From the NCBI GenBank assembly GCA_022457065.1, contig JAJGBQ010000003.1:1984001-2048000 (forward strand): a stretch of 64,000 bases of DNA. Direction: 5' to 3'. This stretch comes from Curvularia sp. ZM96. Lineage: Eukaryota; Ascomycota; Dothideomycetes; Pleosporales; Pleosporaceae. Shown piece by piece: positions 9,838 to 21,168 of this stretch (positions within the stretch are counted from its first letter, which is position 1; each line of letters opens with the position of its first letter). The notes beneath the pieces were generated by a model that worked only from the letters and a program-made list of their open reading frames with translations, ran no database searches and was not told where the DNA came from. Made by a program: the position numbers and the translations under genes.

Positions 9838-10936
9838 TCATTTATTGTGCCAGAGCAACGTCCGCAGTGAATCCCATTCGTCCGACTGCACGTAACTGTA
9901 TCGTATTGTTAGCCAAAACCCCTCGCGCAAGGAAACTAGGAACAGAAAAACAAAGGCATGAACCCACATATAACTCATACTACTCCTCAGACTGCTCTGA
10001 ACGCTCTCCGGATGCCACCTGAAGATATACATGACCATTGCCCAACTCAAACTGGCAAAAGCCGGCCACCCGTTCCTCTCCAATGTCTTCCTCAGCTCTC
10101 CGTTTCCGAATAGCTCCCAACCACTCCCACCGCTATGGTGATGGTGATGATGCTTCGCCCCCACCACACCATTAGCAAGTTGTTGTCTGGGCTGCACCGC
10201 CAATTTGGCTAATGCCAAGCACACACGTGCAGCGACGTAAATGACGATTTGCTGCGACACCGAGTTATGAATTGTGCGGCCGAAGACGGTGTAGCCGCCG
10301 AGGAGGCCTGCAAGGAACGAGTCGTACTGTCGCTCCTTGCCGTTGGGCGACGTGTGGCGGAGAAACAGCATGGTCGCTTTGTATACGAGGGCGAAGAGGC
10401 CGAGGTTGCGCGCGTGTTGCCGTGTCGCTTTGTACACGAGCATGCATTTTGAGCGGAAACTAATGGGGGAAGAGCTGGTTAGCTGTTGTATACAGATGTA
10501 CGTATATAGTACGGATTGTGGGGGTTGTAGGTATCGAGGTGGGAGAGAGGGGGGCGATAGTGCAGTAGTAAGGGGAGCGAGGGGCTCGTTGATTTACCTT
10601 CCTGATCTGAATAGGAAGATCATCCTGTTGAATACAATGATTAGCCATGCCTTGTCTTATTACTGAGAATGACCATATGGAAATACATACACCAGGGCGT
10701 GTGGAAACCGCACTTTACTTCCATACACGATGCCATTCCTGACACCTTTGACCAGGGTCAGAACGTCGTGATACTTTGGGTCCAGCACTATCTTCTCAAG
10801 CATAGCCTATCCAGCCAAGTACTTCGTCAGCATCAAGCGCTAGAAATGGGTGTTGATGTATGGGCCTGGGAGGGTTTCCCATGTGCGGGTTTCGCAGCGA
10901 CGGCAGACATACATGGAGGGCTTGGAGTTGGTCCAT
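9838..10936 (-). CDS. PXMP4: Peroxisomal membrane protein PXMP4/PMP24 (Tim17 superfamily)
   Basis: Five exons (10936-10913, 10806-10691, 10624-10598, 10459-9968, 9895-9838) join in phase to 238 residues. The N-terminus reads LDPKYHDVLTLVKGVRNGIVYGSKVRFPHALV and then MIFLFRSG, ATRQHARNL, GGYTVFGR and SSMSYIYVQSDEWDSLRTLLW, the signature order of PMP24. The 24-nt first exon (MDQLQALH) uses donor GTATGT. The last intron (9967-9896, 72 bp, divisible by three) has branch point CTAAC and acceptor ATACAG; if it is retained, a spurious hydrophobic segment of 24 residues appears. Family members are multi-spanning peroxisomal membrane proteins of uncertain transport function. An unusual loop after AVQPRQQ holds six consecutive histidines followed by SGGSG. 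Confidence 0.9.
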
Positions 10937-11675
10937 GTTGGCAGCTTATGTGTGAATGCTCTTTTCCACTCAAAGGCGCAGGCGCAGGTATCAAAGGGGC
11001 GTGTGTGTACGTCTGTCTGCGAACAAAACGCCGGCGAGCGATATCCAGGTGACGATGCGAGCAAGCCTCGGTCCAGCGCGCGTCGGTTGCGATGACGTCG
11101 AGTGCGCCGTTGCTATCTTGCGACGTTGCGGCAATTCTCAGGGTGCGAAAGGAAAGGTGAAAGGGCTAGAAGTCAGTTTGAAAGCGTATGTACTACAAGG
11201 CTGGCATAGCAAGTAGTCGTAGACGGTGCTTGCACGGGAAACAAGCCCTGAACGTGAAGGGTCGCATTCGCGTGGTACTGCTGGCATGCGTATCCTCGGC
11301 TCGCGTACATTGCCGGTCGGGCATGCCCATCTCCACATTGGACCGTCGTTTCGGGCTAGACTGTTATAGGAATAGGGCAGAGATCATGGGGGCTTGTGCT
11401 TTCACATGAAAGGGCTCGTGCAGACTGTGGTTGACATGTGCTTTTGCTGCTTGTCATCGTACATTCGAAAGCTACGAATTTCTGATCGCTCAGACTGCTA
11501 CAAACACAAGAAACCATGATTCTATAAGCTGGATATAAGACTACCGTCGTACCTCTAAACCGGGCGCCGCAATGCTATGCTTCTATTCCTCCCCAACACC
11601 CTCCAAACCCAGTACCTATGCTTCGTATACTGTCTACCTGCATCTCAAGCTTCAATAACGTTTACACGGATCTGT
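10937..11675. other. Intergenic region between PXMP4 and ORT1
   Basis: About 740 bp, the promoter side of PXMP4 and the 3' side of ORT1. The short plus-strand frames look random. There is no repeat or RNA gene. Confidence 0.5.
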
Positions 11676-12756
11676 TCAAGTCCGGCTGGGCCACCGCTTC
11701 TTCAGCTCCTCGTACACGGTAAAGATGAACGCAGAACTGGGAATCGATCTTGCGACAGTGATGCCGCATCCGCGATACATTCCCTTGATTCCGGACTGCT
11801 TCCAGAGCACCTTTCCTACTGCTGTAAAGGTCGACTTGCCACCCGTCAGCTGCTTGACGTCTTCTGTTTGCATCCTCGACTTGATTGTGTCGGCAGGAAA
11901 GAACATGAAGTTGTATGCGGCACCAGCAACAGACCCAGAAGCCATGCGCTGCCACACCAGGAGGTCCTCGTCTTTAGCTGACCCGCTGGTTCCCTTGAAG
12001 AAAATCTTCATGCCTTCGTATCCACCAAACCATGCGGCGCCACCTCCTGTTTCTCGAATCAAGGTTCCAAATTGACCGTGCCAGTAGCCCATGAGGCCTT
12101 GATGACGATATATGGACGCAATGACTCCTGAGATTGTTGGGGCGGCAACCGCATGGTTTGGTGCTGTGATGGGAACTTGCATCTTGCACTTGACAAGCTC
12201 AATGGGAGTAAGGAATAACGATGTGATGGCTCCAGCGATCATGCCAGCGAAGAGCATGCCAGAGTAGGGCAAGTCCCTTTCAGGGTCTTTCTTCAATTCA
12301 GGGTATATGCCTGAGGCTTTGAGAGCATCTCCTGCAATGCGATACTGTAGGCCGCGTCAGCGTAGGACACAGGGTATGTGTGAACTAACAACTTACACTG
12401 AAGAACAGGGTGCTGGATTCTACTGCAGCTCCCACCAGAGGCGCGCTGATACCTCTGTATATGCCCAGCAATCCATCTTGCCGTATTGATTTTTTGAAGC
12501 AGTCCAACGGCCCTGTGTATCGGAGCGGTATCGTGTCTGGTTGTGACTGCAGACGGACCTTGACCGTATCGAAGGGATACTCGATGTACTTGCCCACAAC
12601 ACCGGCTGCTGATCCACACAGGATATCCTTTAGGGCTTCTTCTCCGCTGCCGCTTGCTTGTGTTGCAGCAGGGCCCCGTACCTCTTCCATGAGAATTGAG
12701 TTGGGCAGCCCGCCTCTTCCCCCCACCACGCCCACGGCACTCTTATGTGCTTCCAT
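11676..12756 (-). CDS. ORT1: Mitochondrial ornithine carrier (ORT1/ARG11/AmcA type)
   Basis: Exons 12756-12397 and 12344-11676, split by a 52-bp intron (GTAAGT to CTACAG), give 342 residues. Three mitochondrial-carrier repeats are visible with the PX[DE]xx[KR] signatures [22 protein letters not shown] and [11 protein letters not shown], each followed by a GxxGxxRG-like stretch (GIYRGI, GYWHGQ, GMYRGC). The [11 protein letters not shown] repeat and [14 protein letters not shown] are characteristic of the ornithine/citrulline exchanger that exports ornithine from the matrix for arginine synthesis. The frame continues open 16 codons upstream without an ATG, so 12756 is the first in-frame ATG; an extra 5' exon is possible. 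It is divergent from CGR1. Confidence 0.88.
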
Positions 12757-13432
12757 CAATCTCTGGTATGTCTGTGTATAATCGTGTTCGTATAAGATGG
12801 TCAAAGTATGCTGTGAGGGACCAAGGGCATATTAGGTACCAAGAGTCGTGGGCGGTGAGAGGCGCGAAGATGACTGTTACGAAGCAGCGCTCATGTCAAG
12901 GGGCGAGACGCGGCGACAGTCTTCTGCGATTGCGAGAGAACGGAACCGGGGAAGTGAGGTAGCACAAAGAAAGTCGGACGGGAGAAGGCAGCGGGCCGTG
13001 GGTGGTGCGCGACTATAGATGAACTCAATTACACGACTCTGACGCCCAACATGATACAAATCGAGAAAGGCTTTTCCCTAGCCCCGAAAAAAATCTTCAG
13101 GGCTTCATCGACGAGGGATTATGCTGAGCATCAGGGGGCACAAAGCCCAGTGAATCCGAGCATGCCGTGGACTAGGCTGCAGGCGCAACAAACTCCAGAC
13201 ACCCCTTCAACACGTCAGCCGGGCGTGTTCTGCGCTTTTTTCGACAATCTTATCAGATCAGATGGAAGCATCACGACCTGTCGTTGCACAAGCCACCCCG
13301 CTTTCGGCCAGCAGGACCCTGCTAGGCAATGCGCGCTATCGATATCGGCTAAACTTTTCTCGCGCGGCCGGGGTCGACAGGTTTGGCGCAGACGGACGAT
13401 CTTAACGCTCAGGCTTGCGCAACACCACAAAC
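12757..13432. promoter_or_regulatory. Divergent promoter region ORT1 / CGR1
   Basis: About 680 bp separate the two start codons. AACTTTTC lies at 13352-13359, about 73 bp upstream of the CGR1 ATG, and resembles the word shared by the RPC40 and NOC4 promoters. No other gene is evident here. Confidence 0.5.
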
Positions 13433-13898
13433 ATGTCCAACTCGGTAGTAGTCGAGGCGCCGCCTGCGACGGAGTCAGTGCCCGTCAAGGGCATGAAGAA
13501 GAACGGTATGCGTGATACCCGCGCTGTTTGCAGGACGCCATTATCTAACAACCTCCAGGCAAGCAATGGCACGACAACAAGGCTCCGTTCCGTCCAAAAG
13601 CCAACCAGTCGTCGTGGGAGAAGCGCCAGGCTGAGAGAAAGGCCCTTGCTGCGGTCAAAGCAAAAGAGAAGGAGCTCAAAGAGGAGAAGGAGGCTGAGCG
13701 ACAGGTAGGCGATGCGCTTGCTCATCTTCGCGGCATTTGTGGCTGACAACGCAACAGCGACGAGTCGAAGCCATCAAGACGAAACGGGCGGCCAAGGAAG
13801 AACGCGAACGCTTCGCCAAGATGGAGGAGAAGATGCACAAGAGGCGTGTTGAGCGTCTGAAGAGGAAGGAGAAGCGCAATAAGTTACTCAATTCATGA
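13433..13898 (+). CDS. CGR1: rRNA-processing protein CGR1
   Basis: Exons 13433-13505, 13559-13704 and 13758-13898 (introns of 53 bp each) encode 119 residues. After a short acidic start and [20 protein letters not shown], the rest is almost entirely charged coiled-coil ([40 protein letters not shown]) ending [12 protein letters not shown]. That is the size and layout of the fungal CGR1 family, nucleolar proteins needed for 60S pre-rRNA processing. The start ATG follows a good context (acaaac ATG), and all splice phases agree. It is head-to-head with ORT1. Confidence 0.92.
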
Positions 13899-14430
13899 GC
13901 GCACACGGCGGCAAATTCGTAGCCAAACAGCAAAACCGACCAGGAAAATGCCGCTTGGAGGGAAGAACACAAGCTGGCCAAAAGAATTATCCTATGGTTC
14001 AGACACGCAGGGAGGGTGCGTTCAGCCTAATCTAAAGGACGATGTGACACAAGCCTCGTTATTTTCCACATGCGGAGGCAAACAACGATACCCTAAGTTT
14101 CACAAAGTAGATAGCAACTACTCAATTCTCGCATGGCTGCCGACTTTCCCGTGCTGATCAAGCTGTGATGGTGGAGACCACACGGAAAGGATGCTGATAC
14201 TATGCAGTGGCCGTGATGTATTTAAAACAAAGAGAAAAGGAAGAAGGTAGCTACTGCGAACCCACTAATAGAGCCAGAGGATCTTCTGCTGTCTCCTTTC
14301 ACATGCTTGCCCACTGGGGGCTAGCGTAAGAGACCCCTGCGCCGCGACGCGCCGCTCGGATGACGAGCTCGCAACTACGCAACTCCAACATCAAACTGCC
14401 TCCCCGGCCCTCGCAAACGTCCGCCATGAC
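13899..14430. other. Intergenic region CGR1 to coiled-coil gene
   Basis: About 530 bp in a tandem (plus-plus) arrangement; it holds the CGR1 3' end and the next promoter. No other feature is seen. Confidence 0.5.
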
Positions 14431-15685
14431 ATGGACGCTTCGCTTCATTTTCATGCAGGTCTCGCCGACCCCACAGCATTCCGCCCTAGCCTCCAGAGCT
14501 CCAGATCAGAAACCCGTGTGACGTCTGACCCTGTAAAGAAGTCGCAATCGCAGTCGCATTCCCACAAGCACAAGCACAAGTCGTCGCGTCACCATCACGA
14601 CAGCCATGATGGCCACCACCGGCATAGCTCTAGCCGACGCCATGCGGCTAAGGAAGCCATGCAGTCGGCTATCCAGATACAGCCGCCTGCCAGCTTCGGA
14701 GACTTGTTGAGACAGGCGCGAGGAAGTAGGGACACCAGCCCCAGTCATAGTCGCAGGCAGAGCATAGGCCCAAGACAAGGAGATGGGAGCGCAAGCGGAA
14801 GAGAGGAAAGTACTCCGGGTATCACGATCCCACCGCGGAGGCCGCTTCGTCCGGCAGATATAGAGCTAGAAGCAAGGAGGGTCAAAGCTAGGGAACGGTT
14901 AGTTTGCGTCACTGGCGATCCACTCATACGCCATGCTCCGCACAAGATTTTCTCTAACATGGCATACAGAGACCTTCGTGCTGCCCTACAGTCCCTTTCA
15001 GACCAATCCCTGAAAACCTCGCGACGTCTAGATGATACATACTACTCGATTCTTGAAAGGGTTTCTGTGCTGCGACAGACCATCGGAACACTACATGAGC
15101 TTTCAGGCCTCACGAGAGAGCTACACGACAATTTTAAAACCGACACTACAGAGTTGGTGGAGGATGTGACTAGTCAAGTTGAAGCATTCGACGGCTTCAA
15201 GGCACAGCAAGAGCAAATCAGTAGTCTCGAGGAGCGGATCAAAGCAGGAAAGAAAAAGGCAGATGCTCTGACGACGAGGCTTGAACAAGCCAAAGAGCGC
15301 GTTGGTGCCAGAGCCAAGTCAGAAGCAGAATGGCAGGCAAAGAATACCCGTACGTACATGCTGTGGGATTGCCAGAATTTCCTGTTGAGCTAACATTCCA
15401 GATTGCGTACGAATGTTCTGGGGCGTGGCGGGCTTCATAGCCTTCGTCTTTTTCATTTTCATCCTCTTCCACAACTCCCATCCGGTTCATGATCATGTCG
15501 AACGAAACAACACTAGATTGGATCCGGCAACTCGCGATGCCATCCTGAGTGCGGATATACCGGAAATCGCAAAGGAAGCAATCATTGGGCCAGAGACGCC
15601 CAAGACCAGTCTAACAGTCGGGATGGCCGACACTGAACCTATTCTAGAGGACGATGAGCGACTCCGTGTGTTCGATGAGCTGTAA
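14431..15685 (+). CDS. Coiled-coil, C-terminally membrane-anchored protein
   Basis: Exons 14431-14897, 14970-15349 and 15402-15685 give 376 residues. Residues 30-75 are a His/Ser/Lys-rich low-complexity tract (SHKHKHKSSRHHHDSHDGHH). From about residue 150 to 280 runs a heptad-like helical region (DLRAALQSLSDQ, then EQISSLEERIKAGKKKADAL). A single hydrophobic helix (FWGVAGFIAFVFFIFILF) at about 288-305 precedes a soluble tail of about 70 residues. The architecture resembles SNARE-like or organelle-tether proteins, but no specific family is recognised. Another ATG at 14360 opens a different frame that overlaps the start and may be an upstream ORF. Donors are GTTAGT and GTACGT, with branch points TCTAAC and GCTAAC. 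Confidence 0.8.
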
Positions 15686-15949
15686 TGTTTTCTGTCGTTT
15701 TTAGATTTCCAAAGATACCCCATTGCAATTTCAGAGCAGCCGTTGTCGCCTATAAAGTCTTTGATATTCGTAATTATTTTTCAACACGTAGAGTGAATCA
15801 GATCGCATTCTGTCCTAATTACATACATCTCCTTGTCTCTCCCACAACCAGTAAAGCCGGAAAATCAAACGAGGTCACATACGCTATCAACACATAATTG
15901 CAGCGTTAGCTGCACATTACGGTTGGTCTTCTTTGAGGGGCTTCGTGTA
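15686..15949. other. 3' flank of the coiled-coil gene
   Basis: AT-rich 3' sequence leading to the transposon relic. Nothing else is recognised. Confidence 0.4.
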
Positions 15950-16441
15950 GCCAAAATCACGATTTAATTAGCTTTAAGAATTTCTACCAAGATATTAGAA
16001 ATCGCCTCTTCTAGCTAGACGGTTCAAGTAATAGTTACTAACACTATAATTAATACTAGACAGTTCTTTATAAGAGCTGCCTAAGATATACTAGAGTAAC
16101 TTATTACTACCACTACTACTAAGAAGAAGAATAAGCGCCGCAACGAGATGCGCGTTAAGTAGAGGGCAGCAGCCTAGACCTTAGCCTAATAAGAGAAAGA
16201 GAAAGAGAAGAAAGAAGAGATAGTAGTACTAGATAGTATAGTAGAGGAAGAGAGTAATAGAGAAGGAGAGTAGTAATAAGGCTATCTATGCTAAGTATAG
16301 CTAACGTTACACCTCTCTTCAGCGCTGTTTATGGGCTGTACCATGTATTTTAGATAACTGTGACAACTACAACCACTTTTAAATCAACACACAATAGATA
16401 ACCGTGACAACTGCAACCACTTTCAAAAGTAGTGATTTTAC
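15950..16441. mobile_element. RIP-degraded small DNA-transposon relic (TA-flanked, TIRs)
   Basis: The segment is bounded by near-inverted ends: TAGCCAAAATCAC at 15948-15960, and at the far end TAGTAAAATCAC read on the minus strand at 16443-16432. Each end begins with TA, the target duplication of Tc1/mariner/pogo elements. The interior is far more AT- and TpA-rich than its surroundings (runs such as ctactactaagaagaagaa), as left by repeat-induced point mutation. No transposase frame survives. At about 490 bp it could be a MITE or an internally deleted element. Confidence 0.55.
16351..16427. repeat. Two ~33-bp direct repeats differing by RIP-type transitions
   Basis: Copies at 16351-16383 and 16395-16427 (start tagataac, end near aaccactt) differ at three positions, all C:G to T:A. 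Two of these are CpA-to-TpA in context. They lie within the 3' part of the transposon relic. Confidence 0.75.
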
Positions 16442-16692
16442 TAGAATCTAAGGCAGTTTTGTAGGCTGCCATTTTCCGATTTCACCAGTTGTAGCAGAGT
16501 CAATCCAAGTTTCTATAGGAGCATCGTAGAGCATTCAGTAAGGTGAACCAACAACACATATGAACATGCAAGCATCAATTGACTCATAGAAAAAAGTACA
16601 GTATGTACAACCCGCCCCTATAGCCTCACTAAAACTCATAACTGAGCAAAACGAAAAGATCCTTCTATTGTTTTCGTCTGAGTCCTAACCTG
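16442..16692. other. 3' flank of the complex I gene
   Basis: AT-rich sequence between the relic and the NUO49 stop codon. Nothing else is visible. Confidence 0.4.
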
Positions 16693-18167
16693 CTAGCGGT
16701 CTACCTCTCCGAATACCAGATCCATGGTACCAATAATAGCGACCGCGTCGGCAAGCAGATGGCCTCGTGATATCTGGTCCATGCAGGCCAAGTGTGCAAA
16801 TCCAGGCGCCCTAATCTTGCACCTGTATGGCCTCTCGCTACCGTCTGAAACAAGGAAGACACCCATCTCTCCCTTTGGTGCCTCAATGGCACTGTATGTC
16901 TCACCAGGTGGGACAGTGTAACCCTTGCTGAAGAGCAGGAAGTGGTGGATGAGAGCCTCCATGTTCTCCTTCATGGCGGCACGTGGCGGTGGAGCAATCT
17001 TGTAGTCCTCAACCTTGACAGGGCCGGCAGGCATCTGATTCAAGCACTGGTGAATGATGCGGAGGGACTGGCGGAACTCCTCCATACGGCAGAGGTAGCG
17101 GTCGTAGCAGTCGCCGTTGACACCGACTGGAACGTCGAAGTCAACTAGGCCGTAGGCATCATACGGCTGGGACTTTCGGACGTCCCATGGAACGCCAGAT
17201 CCACGGAGCATGACACCAGAGAAGGAGTAGTTGATGGCGTCGGCAGCAGGGACGACACCGATACCCTTGGTGCGGCCAATCCAGATGCGGTTGTCCGTCA
17301 ACATCTCCTCGGTCTCGTCGATACGGTCACCAAACTGGGTAGCCCATTGGTAGATATCATCGAGCAGACCAAGGGGAAGATCCTGCGAAACACCACCGGG
17401 GCGAACGTAGGCTGCGTGAAGACGGGCACCAGAGACACGCTCGTAGAATTCCTACCAGAGTCAATATATGCATAAGTTTATGCTCGGTGTAAACCTACCA
17501 TGAGCTTCTCACGCTCCTCGAAACCCCACAGGAAAGGTGTGAGCGCACCAACGTCCATGGCGTGGGACAATACGGACATGAGATGGTTCAAGATGCGCGT
17601 AATCTCACCAAACATGGTACGGATGTACTTGGCACGAAGTGGGATGTCAATGTTGAGCAACTTCTCGACAGCCAGCGAGAAGCACTGCTCATTGGTCATC
17701 ATGGAAACGTAATCAAGACGGTCGAAGTAGGGCAGAGCCTGGAGGTATGTTCGGTACTCAATCAACTTCTCTGTGCCTCGGTGCAACAGTCCAACGTGCG
17801 GGTCGGCGCGAACAATCTCCTCGCCATTGAGTTCGAGAATCAAGCGCAACACACCGTGAGCAGCGGGATGCTGGGGTCCGAAGTTGACGGTGTAGTGCCG
17901 GATCTTCCTGGTGTCTACGTGATCGTCCTCCTCAGCGCGGGTTTCCTGAGCCGTCTCAGCGGGCGCGACGCCGCCAAAGTTGGAGTCGGTCTGAACCAGC
18001 CGTGTGCGCTGGCTCTCGTCGACCTGAGCATATCGGCGGGGAAGTGAGGTCGATAGGCATCGCGCAATGGGTCGTGAAGGAAATGCGGATCGGAGTTGGG
18101 GACGGGAGGCGTTCAGGCACACCCGCTTCGCCGCGGGGCCGGCCAGACGGGCAAAAGAGACGGGCAT
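16693..18167 (-). CDS. NUO49: NADH:ubiquinone oxidoreductase 49-kDa subunit (complex I)
   Basis: Exons 18167-17499 and 17451-16693, separated by a 47-bp intron, encode 475 residues. An Arg/Ser-rich mitochondrial presequence ([17 protein letters not shown]) is followed by the family hallmark [19 protein letters not shown], then [48 protein letters not shown] and the C-terminus [12 protein letters not shown]. The protein lies in the peripheral arm of complex I and helps form the quinone-binding site. MPVSFARL at 18167 is the first ATG of a presequence-like N-terminus; an upstream extension in the frame lacks an ATG. The gene is divergent from RPC40 across 233 bp. Confidence 0.97.
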
Positions 18168-18400
18168 GTTGGTTCTGTCTCTCTCTCTACCGCGGTTGTG
18201 GAGCCTCAATGGGCGTGTAGAGTGGAGAGCGAGGTCGTGGCGTTGGAGGGGAGCTTTCCTCGCATCGATGATGCCTCCAGATTGAATCCGCCGCTATTGG
18301 CCGCCCGGGCCTTGGCGTGGCCGCGGCTCGCTCGAACTTTTTGTAGAGACGCAAGTTACTGCCCACCCAAAACACAAATCTTGAGATCAACGCCGCCACC
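18168..18400. promoter_or_regulatory. Shared bidirectional promoter NUO49 / RPC40
   Basis: Only 233 bp separate the start codons. An inverted CCAAT box (ATTGG, 18296-18300) suits HAP-complex control of the respiratory gene. GGGCCTTG (18307-18314) and GAACTTTTTG (18334-18343) lie 57-94 bp upstream of the RPC40 ATG and recur in the ATP4/NOC4 promoter. Confidence 0.6.
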
Positions 18401-19661
18401 ATGTCGAAACCAAGTGCGCAGGAGCTCGTGAGGCGCAAGGTACTTACGCGACTCTAACTGTGCAGGAAATATTATTCTAACTGGCATTTCAGACGCTTCA
18501 AGTCGGCCCAGAGACGGTCATGAACCAGCAGTCTACCGACTTTCCAGGACACTGGCCGGGCGAGAACCACGAGTGGGACCTGGATCACTTCAAGGAGGTA
18601 TGCGCAGCTTGCATGGTTTCTATACCATTCCTTGTTTCCTGCTATGTCGTGCTGGTCCAACTCACACTTTACAGAACTTTAATGTCACCTTCCACAGCCA
18701 CAGTCCTTACGACACACAATTCTCTCTTACTGGCATCGATACATCGGTAGCCAATGCCTTTCGCCGCATATTGCTCTCTGAAATCCCCACGCTAGCTATC
18801 GAAGATGTTTTCATCTACCAAAACACGTCCATCATCCAAGACGAAGTACTTGCCCACCGCCTGGGTCTGATTCCTTTGTGTGGCGACCGCGAGGGTCTGC
18901 GTTGGATGAAATGGTATTCCAAGCCCTCCGACGAAGGCCAGGGCTCAGGCGCGCCCACTGATTACAACACTGTGGTACTGAGACTAGATGTGGAGTGCAA
19001 GTGGCAGGAGGGTGGTCTGCAACGAGCAGTTGCAGGCGAAACCGACCCGGACAAACTCTATGTGGGCCACAATGTTTACGCCAAAGATATCGTTTTCCAG
19101 CCCACGGGCCGTCAACTCGAACTGTTTTCTTCTGAACAAGGAAAAGAAATCCGATCCACCAACCCAGACATCCTGATTGCAAAGATGAGGCCCGGCCAGA
19201 GCATAAACCTGAGCATGCACGCCATTAAGGGTATTGGACAAGACCATGCCAAGTATTCTCCTGTAGCAACGGCTTCCTATCGTCTCATGCCTACCATCGA
19301 CATTACCAAGCCCATTGTAGGCGCCGATGCGAAGAAATTCGCGCGCTGCTTCCCCCGCGGCGTCATTCGTCTTGACACCGTCACTGCGGCCGACGCTCAA
19401 GAACACCCGGAACTCGAGGGCAAGGAAGGCGAGCCCAAGGCCGTCGTCGCAAACGCCATGAACGACACGGTCAGCAGAGAGTGCTTGAGACACCCAGAGT
19501 TCAAGGACAAGGTCAAGCTCGGACGGATACGGGACCACTTTATCTTCCGGGTGGAGAGCACGGGCCAGTGGGAGAGCGATGAGCTGTTTTTAGAGAGCGT
19601 CAAGTTGCTCAAGATCAAGTGTCAGAGGATCAAGCGAGGACTCGAGGAAATGAACAAATAG
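18401..19661 (+). CDS. RPC40: RNA polymerases I and III subunit RPAC1 (AC40)
   Basis: Exons 18401-18439, 18493-18597 and 18675-19661 give 376 residues. The alpha-like core is clear: NFNVTFHSHSPYDTQFSLTG, VANAFRRILLSEIPTLAIE (the assembly motif of alpha subunits), QDEVLAHRLGLIPL, then SYRLMP and the C-terminal HFIFRVESTGQWESDELFLE region. AC40 pairs with AC19 to nucleate Pol I and Pol III assembly, and so serves rRNA and tRNA transcription. The ATG is in an ideal context (cgccgccacc ATG). The first exon holds only 13 codons, which naive ORF calling misses. Confidence 0.96.
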
Positions 19662-20201
19662 ACGTTGGCGACACAGATCCGGAGCAAGCATGCATTTCCA
19701 ATGGCGTTTTCCACGGGCATTCATAGTGGCGGGGTTCTTTTCTTTTTCTTCTCGCTTTTCTCCATCTTGAAAAAAGTTTACGATATCACGGAGCGAAACC
19801 TCCTTCTCAGCTGGATGGATGACATGTATGGTATGGAGCACACGAGCAATGTCTCTTCGAGGAAACTACTATCGATTGTATCATACATGCACCTGGCATT
19901 CTTCTGAACGACGTTTGATCCTATCCCCTTGGCGTGCAATCTCGTGTATCTATTTTGAAGTAAAACAGCGGAAGCAGTAGAAGAACCGACAGAGAACTTG
20001 CAATGAACATTGAAAACAAACAACAATGGTATATGGGTAAAGGAAGCAAGAACATGAGAAAAGACCTAATAAAATAGGGGTATATGCTCCTGGCCTCCGG
20101 TGACACCCTGCTGAACACATCGATAAGAAGAAATTAAAGCAAGCCGTACCCAGGGTATTCCAGCGGCTTTGTTGGACCTCGTGTACTTTATCTGGCGGCT
20201 G
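19662..20201. other. Convergent intergenic region
   Basis: 3' ends of RPC40 and the minus-strand hypothetical gene meet here. The sequence is T/A-rich without other features. Confidence 0.5.
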
Positions 20202-21168
20202 CTAGAGCTCTGCCAGGGCCTCATCGCATAGGCTGCGTATGCTTGCTGGGTCGAATCGTGGACGCCACGCCAGGTACTTCCTCCTCTGCTGAAAATCCTC
20301 CCTTTGCTCATACGACAGATCGCCCGCTCGTGCACTCCTGAATTGTGGCTTGGTCGGCGAGGCTGAAGGAGTTGAGTACGAGAACTTTACACCATGGACA
20401 CCAGTGCTTTCTTTCAGCGTGTGTACACTAGCCAGATGGCTTCGCAGCATTTGGATAAACGACGATGTGCCGGGCGGGAGTTGGACCTCTACCGCTGACT
20501 TGGCTGGTACAGGGTGCCTTGATAGAGGAGAGAGCATGCCAGCATCCTCGAGATGTCTTGACTCAAGTTCAGCCGCGGTTTCAGTGTCCGTACGTGTACC
20601 CATTTGAGGCGGTGATGGGAAACAAAATTCCCTGAGCTCAAGATCGATGTCTTGCTCCAAGCCGAAGGCGTCTGACATCATGCTCGAGGACGAAGTGCGA
20701 CAAGAAGCGCTCAGGTTGGAGGATTTGGTTTTCAGGCGGCCAAGCCATACCTGTTCTGCTGGGAAGGTAGCGGATTCTGGCGTTGAAGGTAGCTCATCGT
20801 CGACAGTTGGAGTTGAGCAGGTTGACAGCGGTAGTGAGAGGGCGGCAATAGCGGCACTGTAATAATCTTCCGCTGCAACCAGCTCCTTGTAACGGTTCTT
20901 TAGCGTGGCCTGTCTCGCTAGAGTGTCATGTGATAGTGCAGTATAAAAGTTCAGATATGCCAGGTGAATTGGATGGATCTTTTGGGTGTCAGTCCGGTTG
21001 CGACCGAGAAGGGAAGGTGCAATGGGTGTGTTTACATACATTGCTATCCACCTCGCTGAGCAATCGCTCCCCAGACTTTGCGCATTGTGTGTAGTGCCGA
21101 CTGAGGTACAGATCCTTAAGCGCCTGCATCTTCTGCCTCAGTTGGACGTGTTTCGGCTGCACCAACAT
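20202..21168 (-). CDS. Conserved-looking hypothetical protein, 2 exons
   Basis: Exons 21168-21040 and 20978-20202, joined over a 61-bp intron (GTATGT to AAAAG), encode 301 residues. The N-terminal ~80 residues are helical and TPR-like in texture (QLRQKMQALKDLYLSRHYTQ, HPIHLAYLNFYTALSHDT, RYKELVAAEDYYSAAIAALS). A Ser/Thr-rich linker and a basic C-terminus (QRRKYLAWRPRFDPASIRSL) follow. I do not recognise the family by name. The helical N-terminus suggests a protein-interaction role, which is inference. Splicing restores an ATG and a coherent helix, which supports the model. Confidence 0.75.

Noticed and set aside
9896..9967. Extra hydrophobic segment in PXMP4
   Set aside because: It is a 72-bp intron with a CTAAC branch point and an ATACAG acceptor; removal restores the conserved SSMSYIY-VQSDEW junction.
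14360..14460. Upstream ATG (14360) as the start of the coiled-coil protein
   Set aside because: It is in a different frame from 14431, and no plausible intron fits between them. It is kept only as a possible upstream ORF.
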